64,000 nucleotides of DNA from JALEVB01 sp022768265 (GTDB lineage Bacteria; Bacillota_I; Bacilli_A; Erysipelotrichales; Erysipelotrichaceae), in NCBI GenBank assembly GCA_034168985.1, contig JAXFJE010000025.1:5368-69367 (forward strand), read 5' to 3'. The stretch's first letter is position 1; every line of letters begins with the position of its first letter. The position numbers were made by a program, and so were the translations under genes. The notes under the pieces are model-generated. The model ran no database searches, was not told where the DNA came from, and saw only the letters and a program-made list of their open reading frames with translations. Shown here piece after piece: positions 15,476-24,571 of the stretch.

Positions 15476-17767
15476 TTAAGCATTGATACCTTTGATGGTA
15501 TATTCATCAATTTCTTCTTTATATTTTTTCTTTTTACGTGGTTTATCTTTATGATTGCAACGTAATAAATACCAAGTATATGGGGCAATATAAATACTAG
15601 AATAAGTACCAGCCAACAAGCCAACGATCATTGCAAAGGTAAAGGTAAAGATCGAATCTGAACCTAAGATCAATAAAGCAACCATTGGTAATAATGTTGT
15701 CAAACTACTAAACAATGAACGCACGATCGTATTATCCAAGGCACTATTAACAATTTTTTGATAAGCTTTAGGTTCTAATTTACCACGATATTCATTCATC
15801 AATTCACGGGTACGATCAAATACTACGATAGAGTTGTTGATCGAGTAACCGATAACAGCTAATAATACCGAAATCAATTCAGTATTAAATTTTTGATTGG
15901 TAAGGATGAAGATACTCAACACGATCAACACATCATGCAATAAAGCTACGATAGAGCTTAAAGCATAATCCCATTTAAAACGAATAGTAATGTACGCTAA
16001 CATAGCTACGCAGGCAAAGATCGTCAATAAGAAAGCATTTTTGACCAATTCTTTACCAACAATTGGCGTAACCGTATTGTCGTTTGGTTCAATACCATAT
16101 TTTTCTTCAAATACTGCTTTAACTTCAGTTAATTTTTCAGTATCGATGGCTTCTGAAGTAGTAACGTTAACGATATTATCACCACTAGTTTGATATTCTA
16201 ATTCCTTGTTGTTGAAACCTAAATTGGCAAATTCAGCTTTAACTTCTTCTAGATCGATTGCTTCATTGCTTGTAACCGTGATCTTAGTTCCACTAGCAAA
16301 ATCGATACCAAGGTTGATTGGTTCACCTTTGGTTACACCATTGAAGATCATCATCAATACTGCTGCTACGATGATAGCTAAGCTAACGTAGTTGAACTTT
16401 TTACTTTGTTTGATGTAATCATTTTTCTTGATCGGACCAAAATAGAATTGTTCTTCTTTTTTGCTTACATCTGGAACGTTGCTAGCTTTGACATGGAACC
16501 AGCCATATTTTTGATCGCATACACCGCTATTTACCAAGATCTTTAATAGGAATTGTGATAGCCCAACATTCAAGATCAAAGTAGCTAAAACCGTGATGAT
16601 CAGCATTGTTGCAAAGCCTTTAACTGAACCATTACCAAACATATACATGATCAAGCCAGCTAATAAAGTTGTAAATTGAGCATCAAAGATCGTTACAAAT
16701 GAGGTTTTTTGACCTGCGGCTACTGCGGTAGCAATTGGACGTCCTTGATAGATCTCATCTTTGATTCTTTCATAAGTGATGATATTAGCATCAACGGTCA
16801 TTCCAACCCCTAGTACCAATGCAGCGATACCTGGCAAAGTAAAGACGGCACCAATCAAGGTATAAACACCAAATACCACCCAGATATAAACACAAAGCAT
16901 GATACTAGCTAAAATTCCTGGAACACGATATTCCCAGATCATAAATAACATTACTGCTAAGACCCCAATGACCCCAGCAATCGCGGTAGTATTGAAAGCA
17001 TCCATACCAAACTCAGCACTAACGACATTGCTGCTGATCTCGCTCATCTTTACAGGTAAAGATCCTGAGTTGATCAAATTTGCAAGAGTTCTTGCTTCAT
17101 CTTCGCTAAAATTACCACTGATGATACAATCGCCTTCGATGCGGTTATTTACGCTTGCAGCACTGATATATTTTGGTTCTTGTCCTTGCGCAACTTTAGC
17201 TACTTCTTCTTTATAGCTATCGCCTTCTTCATAGTCTAACCAAATGACCATGATATTTTCTCCAGCAGGCATTTGAGAAACATTTGCGGTCATATCACCA
17301 AATGCCTTGCTATCAGCGATCTTCAAGCTAACTACTGGTTTGCCATTATCATAAGCTAAGCTGGCTCCCCCTTCTTTGATGATGCTAGCATCACTTAATA
17401 AATTGTCATTAACATCTCTAAAGCTTAAGTTAGCCGTTGTACTTAACAATTCACGAGCTTCCTCTTGATTAGTGATACCCGCTAATTGTACACGAATTCG
17501 ATCATTTCCTTCGATGATGATTTGTGGTTCACTTACCCCTAATACGTCAATCCTTTTAGAAATGCTTTCGCTAACAGCTACCATATCTAGCTCTTCACCT
17601 TCATTTAAAGGTTCTACTTGATACAAGATCTCAAAACCACCTTGTAAGTCTAGACCTAAAGAAAGGTTGTTACCTATGCTACGATAACTGCTAAGGATCA
17701 ATGCGGCAAAAACCGCGATCGTAATGAAGAAAACGCCTAAGCGTTTATTCCTTACTTTCTTGTTCAT
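15476..17767 (-). CDS. secDF: Fused protein-export membrane protein SecDF
   Basis: Proton-driven accessory of the Sec translocase. The 763-residue product is a SecD-SecF fusion. The SecD half has an N-terminal transmembrane helix, LGLDLQGGFEILYQV, a large periplasm-side domain and five helices including GVGMTVDANIITYERIKDE. The SecF half (from about residue 425) has LGIDFASGTKITV and IGYSINNSIVVFDRTRE. Fusion is usual in Bacillus. The ATG overlaps the stop of comN by four bases (ATGA), with the SD GGGAGGA inside comN. Confidence 0.97.
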   Translation of the reverse strand: MNKKVRNKRLGVFFITIAVFAALILSSYRSIGNNLSLGLDLQGGFEILYQVEPLNEGEELDMVAVSESISKRIDVLGVSEPQIIIEGNDRIRVQLAGITNQEEARELLSTTANLSFRDVNDNLLSDASIIKEGGASLAYDNGKPVVSLKIADSKAFGDMTANVSQMPAGENIMVIWLDYEEGDSYKEEVAKVAQGQEPKYISAASVNNRIEGDCIISGNFSEDEARTLANLINSGSLPVKMSEISSNVVSAEFGMDAFNTTAIAGVIGVLAVMLFMIWEYRVPGILASIMLCVYIWVVFGVYTLIGAVFTLPGIAALVLGVGMTVDANIITYERIKDEIYQGRPIATAVAAGQKTSFVTIFDAQFTTLLAGLIMYMFGNGSVKGFATMLIITVLATLILNVGLSQFLLKILVNSGVCDQKYGWFHVKASNVPDVSKKEEQFYFGPIKKNDYIKQSKKFNYVSLAIIVAAVLMMIFNGVTKGEPINLGIDFASGTKITVTSNEAIDLEEVKAEFANLGFNNKELEYQTSGDNIVNVTTSEAIDTEKLTEVKAVFEEKYGIEPNDNTVTPIVGKELVKNAFLLTIFACVAMLAYITIRFKWDYALSSIVALLHDVLIVLSIFILTNQKFNTELISVLLAVIGYSINNSIVVFDRTRELMNEYRGKLEPKAYQKIVNSALDNTIVRSLFSSLTTLLPMVALLILGSDSIFTFTFAMIVGLLAGTYSSIYIAPYTWYLLRCNHKDKPRKKKKYKEEIDEYTIKGINA

Positions 17768-18048
17768 CTTGTTATTCCTCCCTCGATAACATCTTTAAAA
17801 TCACTCAATTTGCTATTATAACCATCAATGATGGCTTGATAAGACATAAACTGAACGATCTGTTCACTACTTAAATTCATGATATCTTCAATTGCTACGC
17901 TTAAATGGATTGGCAATTGATTTTTCCATATGTAATTGACCAAAGTGTCTTCGATATTTTCAAAGACTAGATTGGGATTGTTTTCTCTTCTTAGTTTTTC
18001 TAATTTTAGATATATCGCTAATTTTAATTGATTGGGTAATCTGCTCAT
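17764..18048 (-). CDS. comN: ComN-like post-transcriptional regulator family protein
   Basis: A 94-residue helical cytoplasmic protein. The segment YIWKNQLPIHLSVAIEDIMN and the following LSSEQIVQFMSYQAI resemble the Bacillus ComN (YrzD) family, known there as a post-transcriptional factor for the late competence operon comE, and the gene has the same position next to secDF. The start at 18048 (ATG overlapping the mraY TGA by four bases) is preferred over upstream in-frame starts that would overlap mraY by 55 bases. The family call is moderate because the protein is short and diverged. Confidence 0.7.
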   Translation of the reverse strand: MSRLPNQLKLAIYLKLEKLRRENNPNLVFENIEDTLVNYIWKNQLPIHLSVAIEDIMNLSSEQIVQFMSYQAIIDGYNSKLSDFKDVIEGGITR

Positions 18049-19007
18049 AATAAGCCGATCAACAAGCCTATGCTTGCACAAATCAAAGCTAAGATCCAAA
18101 AAGATCTAACGACCCTTTTTTCACTTAGTCCGCTTAAGACAAAGCTATAATGAATTGGCGTATATCTAAAAACTCTTTTTCCTCTTAGTTTTACTGATGA
18201 GATCTGAATCATGACACATAAGGTTTCCCAAACAAAGACCCCACCGATGATGATCAATAAGATTTCTTCTTTCAAGACCATCGCAACAGCAGCTAGACCA
18301 GCACCTAAAGCTAATGAACCCGTATCGCCCATAAAGATCTTCGCAGGTGAAACATTATACTTCAAATAGCCGACTAAAGCTCCTAATAAACTGGCAATGA
18401 AGGTTGCGACATAATATTCTTGCTTGACCAAGGCCAAGATAAAAAAAGCCAAATAAGCTAAAAAGCTACAACCTGCTGCCAATCCATCCATGCCATCTGT
18501 AAGGTTGACCGCATTGCTAGCTCCGGTAAACATAAAAAATACCAATGGTGCATATAACCCGGCCATCGGGATGACAACATCAACGATTGGTAATCTGATA
18601 TCCAAAGATGCTTGATTCATATAGATGATATAGAATACCACGGCTAATATCAGCTGCATGGCAAATTTTTGCTTTGGCCGCAAGCCTTCATTATCTTTTT
18701 TGATTACTATGATATAATCATCGATAAAACCTATGATTCCATATCCAATAAAGCTCAATAACACGATCATCGTCTTTAATTCAAAAAGCACATGATAATC
18801 TGCCATGATCGTCACGATGATAGGTGCAATGATAAATAAGACTCCTCCCATCGTTGGGGTCTTGGCTTTTTCTTTATATTCTTGTAAGCTGTATTCACTA
18901 ACAGTTTGATTAAAACTGATCTTTTTCAAATAATCAATAAACTTTGGCATCAAGAGATCTACAATAACTAAGCTTAAAATAAAAGCTACAGCAAGTTTAA
19001 GATACAT
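18045..19007 (-). CDS. mraY: Phospho-MurNAc-pentapeptide translocase MraY
   Basis: Ten-helix membrane enzyme that transfers phospho-MurNAc-pentapeptide to undecaprenyl phosphate, forming lipid I. The 320-residue product has the MraY motifs KAKTPTMGGVLF, GFIDDYIIV, NAVNLTDGMDGLAAG and MGDTGSLALGA. It follows the PBP gene but is separated from it by a terminator, and has its own extended -10 (TGCTATAAT at 19056-19048, minus). comN and secDF follow with ATGA overlaps. Confidence 0.97.
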   Translation of the reverse strand: MYLKLAVAFILSLVIVDLLMPKFIDYLKKISFNQTVSEYSLQEYKEKAKTPTMGGVLFIIAPIIVTIMADYHVLFELKTMIVLLSFIGYGIIGFIDDYIIVIKKDNEGLRPKQKFAMQLILAVVFYIIYMNQASLDIRLPIVDVVIPMAGLYAPLVFFMFTGASNAVNLTDGMDGLAAGCSFLAYLAFFILALVKQEYYVATFIASLLGALVGYLKYNVSPAKIFMGDTGSLALGAGLAAVAMVLKEEILLIIIGGVFVWETLCVMIQISSVKLRGKRVFRYTPIHYSFVLSGLSEKRVVRSFWILALICASIGLLIGLL

Positions 19008-19047
19008 TTTTTAAACTATTCCCCTTTCTTTTCTTAATGCAACCTAC

Positions 19048-19056
19048 ATTATAGCA
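19048..19056 (-). promoter_or_regulatory. Extended -10 promoter element for mraY
   Basis: TGCTATAAT on the minus strand, about 40 bases before the mraY ATG and just after the PBP terminator. No good -35 is seen, as is common for extended -10 promoters. Confidence 0.6.
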
Positions 19057-19063
19057 TAACAAA

Positions 19064-19095
19064 ATAAAAAAAAGGAATAGTATTTAAACTATTCC
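19064..19095 (-). terminator. Intrinsic terminator after the dcw-type PBP gene
   Basis: GGAATAGT (19074-19081) and ACTATTCC (19088-19095). The minus strand then runs into a long T tract. The PBP stop codon TAG is inside the hairpin. Confidence 0.85.
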
Positions 19096-21278
19096 AAAAG
19101 AACTTCCAAGGTATCATCTTTGCTGATCGTCGTCCCTGGTGGGATGCTTTGACTAACTACTTTACCGTTTCCCTCAAATCTGACGGTCATATCAGTAAGA
19201 TCCCAAAAAGCCGTAACATCTTTTCGCGACCAACCAGTCATATCGGGGATGATGAAGCTGTTAGTTTCGGTCAGCAAGAATAATTTTTGATTGGTCGTGA
19301 TGCTTTGCCCTGGCTTAGGACTTTGATCAATGACATTATTTCCATTACCTAAAACGATGACATTGGCACCATAACCTTCAATTTTTTGATAAGCATACTC
19401 TAAAGAATGGTTCAAGACATTAGCCATCTCGTAGCTTTTGATATCTTCTGGCATATTTTCATTAGGATCTGCTGAAGTTTCGCTATCAGGAACAACTTGG
19501 CTTGAATTATCTGTAACCCCATAAAGCATTGCAACCTTTCGTAAGATCGATTTGATCGGATCGGTATAATAATGGGCATTAGGATTATAATCTGCCTCAA
19601 AACAATAGTAAACCATGTATTTAGGATCATCGGCTGGTAACGCAGACATCAAGCTAACGATCGTCTTACCTGAATCATACGATCCACTCACAGCAACTTC
19701 AGTCGTACCGGTCTTACCGATGATTTCGGTTTCTGGTATACGATAATGTCTCGCTGTCCCATCGTCATCGTTTACAACGCGATATAAGATATCTCTAACT
19801 TGCTTTGCTGTATCTTCGCTAATAGGCGTCCCAGTGATCTTGGTTTCCGCTTGATATAAAACATTATTAGAATCATATGGATCGACGATCTTTTCGATGT
19901 AATATGGTTGTTTCATCGTGCCATCTGAAAAGATTGCACTATATGCTTGCATCATTTGTAACATTGTAACCGTGGACCCTTGTCCATAAGATAGCGCCAA
20001 TTTATCATATGGCCAAATAAAGTTTAAAAAGCCATTTTGTTCACGCATACCTTCGGTTTTGACCGGTTCAAAAAAACCAAATTTATATAGATAATCCAAA
20101 TAGATATCTGGCGTGATAAGTTCCGTTTCTACGCTAGCTGTTACCGTATTACTAGAGTAGATCAAGCCATAATCATAATCTACCCAGCCATAATTTTTTC
20201 GTCCCGCATTATAAATACAGCCATAGCCACCACTTTCGACTCGATATGGCTCATTACCATTTGAGCTAAAACAATACGGTCCCGAATATACCTGCACAGT
20301 CCCATCATAAACGCCCTCATTGATAGCAGCAGCATATACGAAGGTTTTCATCGTGGAACCTGGTTCGTACGGCAATTGGGCTCCATAGTTATTATATTCC
20401 TCGATTTCCAACGTGTTAGGATCAAACGATGGACTTTGCCCCCAAGCTAAGATCTTGCCTGTATCAACTTCCATGACACTGCCCCAAATACGATCAGCAT
20501 CAAAAAGTTCATTAGTTTGGATAAATGCTTGTTCTAACGCTTCTTGGATATCTTTATTGATGGTCAAATAAACATTAGCACCATTTTGGGGACTTATGAC
20601 CTCTTCTTTCATTCCTGGCAAGATAAAACCATTTTTATCAGCTTGATAGGTCCTTAAACCATTGACCCCCTTTAAAAAATTATCTAAATAAAGTTCTACC
20701 CCCATCTTACCGACTGTCAGCCCAGTTTCATCCGATTGGGCAAAACCAATTAAATTAGACGCAAAAACACCTAAAGGATAAGAGCGTTCCGTACTATCAC
20801 GAAAAGTGATGCCTGGAAGATCATATGATTCGATCAACTCTTTTGTTTCTTTAGATAAGTTACGCCCATAGGTCCCTAATTCAACCTGATATTGCCCTTC
20901 GGTCTGTAAAAACTTCAAACAAAGGTCCTCAGGCATCTTTAAAATCGGTGCCAAGATCGAAGCTGTATATACTGGATCAGCCACGTATGCCACCGTACCT
21001 TCTATTGCTGGACGATTTTTATCTAGGATACAAATAATATCATAGGTATGGACATCTTGAGCAATGACAACCCCATTTGCATCATATATCGTCCCTCTTG
21101 ATGCTCCTAAAACCTTGGTAACTTGGTTTGCACTATCCGCATATACGCTAAGATCGGTATCACTACGTAAATGCACCTTCATTACCGATACGAAAAAAAC
21201 ATTAGCAATCAAGACAGCCATAACTACTAATGTTGTGATGAATATAAATAGAAGCATATTGTTGCTTCTTTTTTTCAT
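19089..21278 (-). CDS. Class B penicillin-binding protein with PASTA domains (PBP2B/FtsI type)
   Basis: Septal transpeptidase of the divisome. The 729-residue protein has an N-terminal transmembrane helix (about residues 9-31), the dimerisation domain, and the transpeptidase domain with SxxK at S308-TMK311, SSN at 375-377 and KTGTT at 522-526. Two C-terminal PASTA domains follow (from about residue 612; GQSITTNQKLFLLTE and IPDMTGWSRKDVTAFWDL). Such tails occur in SpoVD and PBP2x. It sits after ftsL as in other dcw clusters. The SD AAGGTGAG overlaps the end of ftsL. Confidence 0.95.
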   Translation of the reverse strand: MKKRSNNMLLFIFITTLVVMAVLIANVFFVSVMKVHLRSDTDLSVYADSANQVTKVLGASRGTIYDANGVVIAQDVHTYDIICILDKNRPAIEGTVAYVADPVYTASILAPILKMPEDLCLKFLQTEGQYQVELGTYGRNLSKETKELIESYDLPGITFRDSTERSYPLGVFASNLIGFAQSDETGLTVGKMGVELYLDNFLKGVNGLRTYQADKNGFILPGMKEEVISPQNGANVYLTINKDIQEALEQAFIQTNELFDADRIWGSVMEVDTGKILAWGQSPSFDPNTLEIEEYNNYGAQLPYEPGSTMKTFVYAAAINEGVYDGTVQVYSGPYCFSSNGNEPYRVESGGYGCIYNAGRKNYGWVDYDYGLIYSSNTVTASVETELITPDIYLDYLYKFGFFEPVKTEGMREQNGFLNFIWPYDKLALSYGQGSTVTMLQMMQAYSAIFSDGTMKQPYYIEKIVDPYDSNNVLYQAETKITGTPISEDTAKQVRDILYRVVNDDDGTARHYRIPETEIIGKTGTTEVAVSGSYDSGKTIVSLMSALPADDPKYMVYYCFEADYNPNAHYYTDPIKSILRKVAMLYGVTDNSSQVVPDSETSADPNENMPEDIKSYEMANVLNHSLEYAYQKIEGYGANVIVLGNGNNVIDQSPKPGQSITTNQKLFLLTETNSFIIPDMTGWSRKDVTAFWDLTDMTVRFEGNGKVVSQSIPPGTTISKDDTLEVLLE

Positions 21279-21281
21279 ATC

Positions 21282-21587
21282 TTACTCACCTTCTGTTATT
21301 GTCACGATATTTGATTGATTCATCGTCAAGCCTGCATCATTCGCAATCGAAACAACGCGATCTCTGGTACTTAGATTTTGGATCGTTACTTTAATAGCGT
21401 CATTTTCAACTTCCAATGCAGCAATTTGACTTTCTAATTGTTGTTTTTGGGTACTTAGTGAATTGTTATAAGAACGTAAAAACAAACTAGTTAACAAATA
21501 TGCGATACATGATAATGATAACATAAATAAACTAAAAACTTGTAACTTAATACTTCTTTTTTTTCTTTTTCTTACGATCTTTGCCAT
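21282..21587 (-). CDS. ftsL: Cell division protein FtsL
   Basis: A 101-residue bitopic protein: basic cytoplasmic start (RKRKKRS), one transmembrane helix (about residues 15-37), and an extracellular coiled coil with leucine-rich heptads (QKQQLESQIAALEVENDAI). Length, topology and position between rsmH and the PBP identify FtsL, which has little sequence conservation. It would pair with DivIC and DivIB at the septum. Its end carries the ribosome binding site for the next gene. Confidence 0.88.
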   Translation of the reverse strand: MAKIVRKRKKRSIKLQVFSLFMLSLSCIAYLLTSLFLRSYNNSLSTQKQQLESQIAALEVENDAIKVTIQNLSTRDRVVSIANDAGLTMNQSNIVTITEGE

Positions 21588-21590
21588 TTT

Positions 21591-22520
21591 CTATACCCTC
21601 TTGATAATTCTTAATTTTGCACTATGTGAACGATTATTTACTTCAAGTTCATTTGAACTTGCTAAAATCGGTTTGCGATTTACTAATTCATATGCTGGTT
21701 TGGCCATTTGTTCTTGAGTCAAAGGAATGCGTTTATCCACGTGCGCAACACTGCTGCGTTTTTTAAATTCTTCTTTGACGATTCGATCTTCCAAAGAATG
21801 GAAAGTAATGACACAACCAATTCCTTCGCTAGCTAACATATCTAACGCTTGATTTAAGCCAGCTTGCAAACTAGCTAATTCTTGATTGACCTCAATGCGT
21901 AAAGCTTGAAAGGTTTGTTTGGCTGGATGGCCTTTTTTGCTTAAAACTTTAGCTGGTAAAGCCATCTTGATAACATCAACTAGCTCAAAGGTTGTTTCGA
22001 TTGGTTTGATCTGACGCATTGCTTCGATCTTGCGAGCTATTTGTTTAGCATATTTCTCTTCACCATATTGGAACAAGATACGTACCAGTTCTTGATAACT
22101 ATAAGTATTTACGATCTTATAAGCATCTAATGTTTGGCTTTGGTCCATACGCATATCTAAACGAGCATCAAAGCGATAGCTAAAACCTCTGGTTGCATCA
22201 TCAAACTGTGGTGAGCTGACACCTAAGTCTAACACAAAACCATCGATCTTTTCTATCCCCAATGAATTTAAGGTTTCTTTTAATGTTGAAAAATCTTGAT
22301 GGATCAAAGTAACTTTAGGTAATTGATCACCTAAGACCTCTTTAGAACGTTCGATCGCGGTTTGATCTTTGTCAAAGGCAAATAGATGACCAGTAGTTAA
22401 ACATTTGGCGATGGCCTTAGAATGACCAGCTCTGCCAAGGGTTCCATCCACATAGATACCATCTTCTTTTATTTGCAATCCATCGATCGTTTCTTGTAGC
22501 ATTACGCTAAAATGTTCCAT
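21591..22520 (-). CDS. rsmH: 16S rRNA m4C1402 methyltransferase RsmH
   Basis: SAM-dependent enzyme that N4-methylates C1402 in the 16S rRNA P-site. The 309-residue product has HFSVMLQETIDGL, the SAM motif VDGTLGRAGHSKAI, DGFVLDLGVSSPQFD, and FHSLEDRIVKEEF. Normal length. The ATG shares a base with the mraZ stop (TAATG), the standard mraZ-rsmH-ftsL order. Confidence 0.97.
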   Translation of the reverse strand: MEHFSVMLQETIDGLQIKEDGIYVDGTLGRAGHSKAIAKCLTTGHLFAFDKDQTAIERSKEVLGDQLPKVTLIHQDFSTLKETLNSLGIEKIDGFVLDLGVSSPQFDDATRGFSYRFDARLDMRMDQSQTLDAYKIVNTYSYQELVRILFQYGEEKYAKQIARKIEAMRQIKPIETTFELVDVIKMALPAKVLSKKGHPAKQTFQALRIEVNQELASLQAGLNQALDMLASEGIGCVITFHSLEDRIVKEEFKKRSSVAHVDKRIPLTQEQMAKPAYELVNRKPILASSNELEVNNRSHSAKLRIIKRV

Positions 22521-22948
22521 TACATATACTCCGTCAAGCTTTCCGCTATATCTTCTAAAGAATCATTGGCAGCACTTAAATAGTCATCCCATAATTCTTC
22601 GGCCCAAAGTTCAACATGATCACCCGCACCGACAATGACACAATTTTTTTGTAAGCTACCTTCTGTTTTTAAAAAGGATGGGATTTGAATCCTACCCTGT
22701 CCATCGCATTCACAAACTGTTGCTTTAGATGTAAGACTTCTAATATACATCCGCACTTCTTTTTTGGTTTGTGGCAATTTTAATAATTTTGCTAATCTTT
22801 CATCCCATGATTCATTAGTGTAAATATTTAAACAACCATCTAAACCTTTGGTCAAGGTAAAAGTGGCTCCCAATTCTTGACGCAATTTTGCTGGAACAAT
22901 GATACGATTTTTGCTATCTAAGGTATGTCGATACTCACCAAAAAACAT
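22520..22948 (-). CDS. mraZ: Transcriptional regulator MraZ
   Basis: AbrB-like DNA-binding protein that controls its own dcw operon. The 142-residue product (MFFGEYRHTLDSKNRIIVPAK at the start) has two SpoVT/AbrB-like repeats, the second beginning around ECDGQGRIQIPSFL. Family members start with M(F/L)xGEYxHxxD, so the ATG at 22948 is right; an upstream in-frame ATG would translate through the operator repeats. Three AAAGTGG repeats lie immediately upstream and the last one forms the only Shine-Dalgarno-like sequence. Confidence 0.96.
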   Translation of the reverse strand: MFFGEYRHTLDSKNRIIVPAKLRQELGATFTLTKGLDGCLNIYTNESWDERLAKLLKLPQTKKEVRMYIRSLTSKATVCECDGQGRIQIPSFLKTEGSLQKNCVIVGAGDHVELWAEELWDDYLSAANDSLEDIAESLTEYM

Positions 22949-22950
22949 AT

Positions 22951-22990
22951 TGCACCACTTTACGCCACTTTCTACCACTTTCTACCATCA
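22951..22990 (-). promoter_or_regulatory. MraZ operator: AAAGTGG repeats at 10-base spacing
   Basis: Minus strand reads AAAGTGGTAG, AAAGTGGCGT, AAAGTGGTGC in tandem, with a degenerate TTGATGGTAG before them. MraZ is known to bind arrays of this type in front of its operon, including AAAGTG-type boxes in Mollicutes. The array starts directly after the -10 box and ends 2 bases before the mraZ ATG. Confidence 0.85.
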
Positions 22991-23018
22991 ATTATACCTT
23001 AATTGAGATTTTATGCAA
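22991..23018 (-). promoter_or_regulatory. Promoter of the mraZ-rsmH-ftsL-PBP operon
   Basis: TTGCAT (23018-23013), a 16-base spacer and TATAAT (22996-22991) on the minus strand. The expected start point falls in the first MraZ box, which fits repression by occlusion. Confidence 0.75.
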
Positions 23019-23029
23019 TAAAAAATACA

Positions 23030-23057
23030 AAAAAAAAGATGAAATAATTTTCATCTT
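23030..23057 (-). terminator. Intrinsic terminator after rpmF
   Basis: AAGATGAAA (23036-23044) and TTTCATCTT (23049-23057), then a run of T on the minus strand. Confidence 0.88.
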
Positions 23058-23058
23058 T

Positions 23059-23208
23059 TTATTTTGAACCACATGCTGAACAAGCGTGATGTGGAAGTTT
23101 GAATTCTCCACAAGCAGGGCACTTAACCAATGTAGGTGCAGTTAACTTGTAATGTGTTCTACGTTTGTTTTTTCTAGTTTTTGAATTTCTTCTTTGTTGT
23201 ACAGCCAC
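23059..23208 (-). CDS. rpmF: Ribosomal protein bL32
   Basis: A 49-residue large-subunit protein, MAVQQRRNSKTRKNKRRTH at the start, with a zinc ribbon formed by CPACG and CSACG. It begins with GTG at 23208 behind AGGAGGTG. It follows yceD, the usual partner of rpmF, and ends in a terminator. Small genes of this size are easily missed in annotation. Confidence 0.96.
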   Translation of the reverse strand: MAVQQRRNSKTRKNKRRTHYKLTAPTLVKCPACGEFKLPHHACSACGSK

Positions 23209-23221
23209 TTTAAGACACCTC

Positions 23222-23725
23222 CTAATCTTCAGCTTTGAACTCTTTTAATTTTGCTAAACGAGGATCAACTTGATCATGTTTGGCTTTTTGATATTCACTT
23301 TCACTTAATACGCGCCATCCATCCCCCGATGGGTAATCCTTAAGCTTATCGCTAACTACTCTCAGCGGAACATCCAAACTGATCAGCTGAAAAACGATGG
23401 GCAGCAATTCAACGATATCGTTTTTTACCACATGAACATCTAAGTTATCTTCCTCATGAAAAACGAAGGTCTCATGATACAAAGAATCTAGATCGACATT
23501 AACTGGTTCATTGCTGATTGCACAAGGGCATATCATCGTCCCAGTAATATGAAGATCTACTTCAAACTTATCTTCATAATCATTAAAATAACCATCACCC
23601 TCTAGATGTAGATCTTGCACATCTAATAAAAGCTGATTGTTCTTTAATGCCTCTTTATCGAATTCGATATCTTCATCAAATTCTATTTCTTGTAAACTGA
23701 TAAGTTCTTTCTTTGTCCACTTCAA
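23222..23725 (-). CDS. yceD: YceD family protein (DUF177)
   Basis: A 167-residue acidic protein with the family pattern of a central CPCAISNEPV region and the C-terminal VDPRLAKLKEF motif. YceD is linked to 23S rRNA or ribosome assembly and is almost always upstream of rpmF, as here. The start is TTG at 23725 with AGGAGAG six bases before it. A strong promoter (TTGACT, 16 bases, TATAAT at 23783-23756, minus strand) drives yceD-rpmF. Confidence 0.92.
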   Translation of the reverse strand: MKWTKKELISLQEIEFDEDIEFDKEALKNNQLLLDVQDLHLEGDGYFNDYEDKFEVDLHITGTMICPCAISNEPVNVDLDSLYHETFVFHEEDNLDVHVVKNDIVELLPIVFQLISLDVPLRVVSDKLKDYPSGDGWRVLSESEYQKAKHDQVDPRLAKLKEFKAED

Positions 23726-23755
23726 GCGAATCTCTCCTACTTTTCATGCTTTTAA

Positions 23756-23783
23756 ATTATAGCAAAATAAGCAACTAAGTCAA
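23756..23783 (-). promoter_or_regulatory. Promoter of yceD-rpmF
   Basis: Minus strand TTGACT (23783-23778), a 16-base spacer ending in TGC, and TATAAT (23761-23756). Confidence 0.85.
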
Positions 23784-23803
23784 CTTAAAATTTAACTTAT
23801 GAC

Positions 23804-24571
23804 CTATTTTACCTGTAATCTTTCGATCTTTACGACTTTTTTTGTTTGATTATCAACTTCAATCACGACACCACAAAGCATTCCTTTGCCCTTAGCTGGG
23901 GTGAAATAAGTTTTTTGTTGATGCACGCTTCTAGCAATTACTTCTTCAATATCACGGCCTAAAATACTTTCGATGGCTCCACACATCCCTACATCACTGA
24001 TGAAACAAGAACCTTCAGATATCATTTCATCAGCCGTTTGTACATGGGTATGGGTACCTACGACACATTGGATCTGATCTTTATAGTATTCGAAATAGCA
24101 TCTTTTTTCAGCAGTAGCTTCACCATGGAAATCAACGAAGGTGATATCAGCATGGTTATTAGCTAAGATCTTGTCAGTAGCTACAAATGGACTACATACG
24201 ATATTATCCATGAAAGCAGCTCCGCAGACATTGATGATCATGACCTTTAGCCCTAAAACCTCAAGCTTGGTAAACCCTTGCCCATAACCTAAAGGTTCCA
24301 TATTGCAAGGGCGTACCATATAGTCTAATTCATCAATCTTTTCTTTGATGACGTTTTTGCTAAAAGCATGATTGCCAAGCGTGATGACATCAACCCCTAA
24401 TTCTTTAAATTGCTGGGCAATCTTTGGGGTAATGCCTTTACCGTGAGCAGCATTTTCACCATTAACGATCGTTAAATCGATCGCGTGATCATGTTTTAAA
24501 CTTGCCAAATGCTGGCTCAACATATTTCGACCAACTTCACCGACGATATCACCAATAAATAATATCTTCAT
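23804..24571 (-). CDS. ymdB: YmdB-family metallophosphoesterase
   Basis: A 255-residue calcineurin-like phosphodiesterase. Metal ligands are visible in FIGDIVGEVGR, NGENAAHGKGI, TLGNHAF and VGTHTHVQTADE. In Bacillus YmdB hydrolyses 2',3'-cyclic nucleotides and controls the choice between biofilm and motility. It follows rny directly and shares one base with its stop, the usual rny-ymdB pair. Confidence 0.94.
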   Translation of the reverse strand: MKILFIGDIVGEVGRNMLSQHLASLKHDHAIDLTIVNGENAAHGKGITPKIAQQFKELGVDVITLGNHAFSKNVIKEKIDELDYMVRPCNMEPLGYGQGFTKLEVLGLKVMIINVCGAAFMDNIVCSPFVATDKILANNHADITFVDFHGEATAEKRCYFEYYKDQIQCVVGTHTHVQTADEMISEGSCFISDVGMCGAIESILGRDIEEVIARSVHQQKTYFTPAKGKGMLCGVVIEVDNQTKKVVKIERLQVK

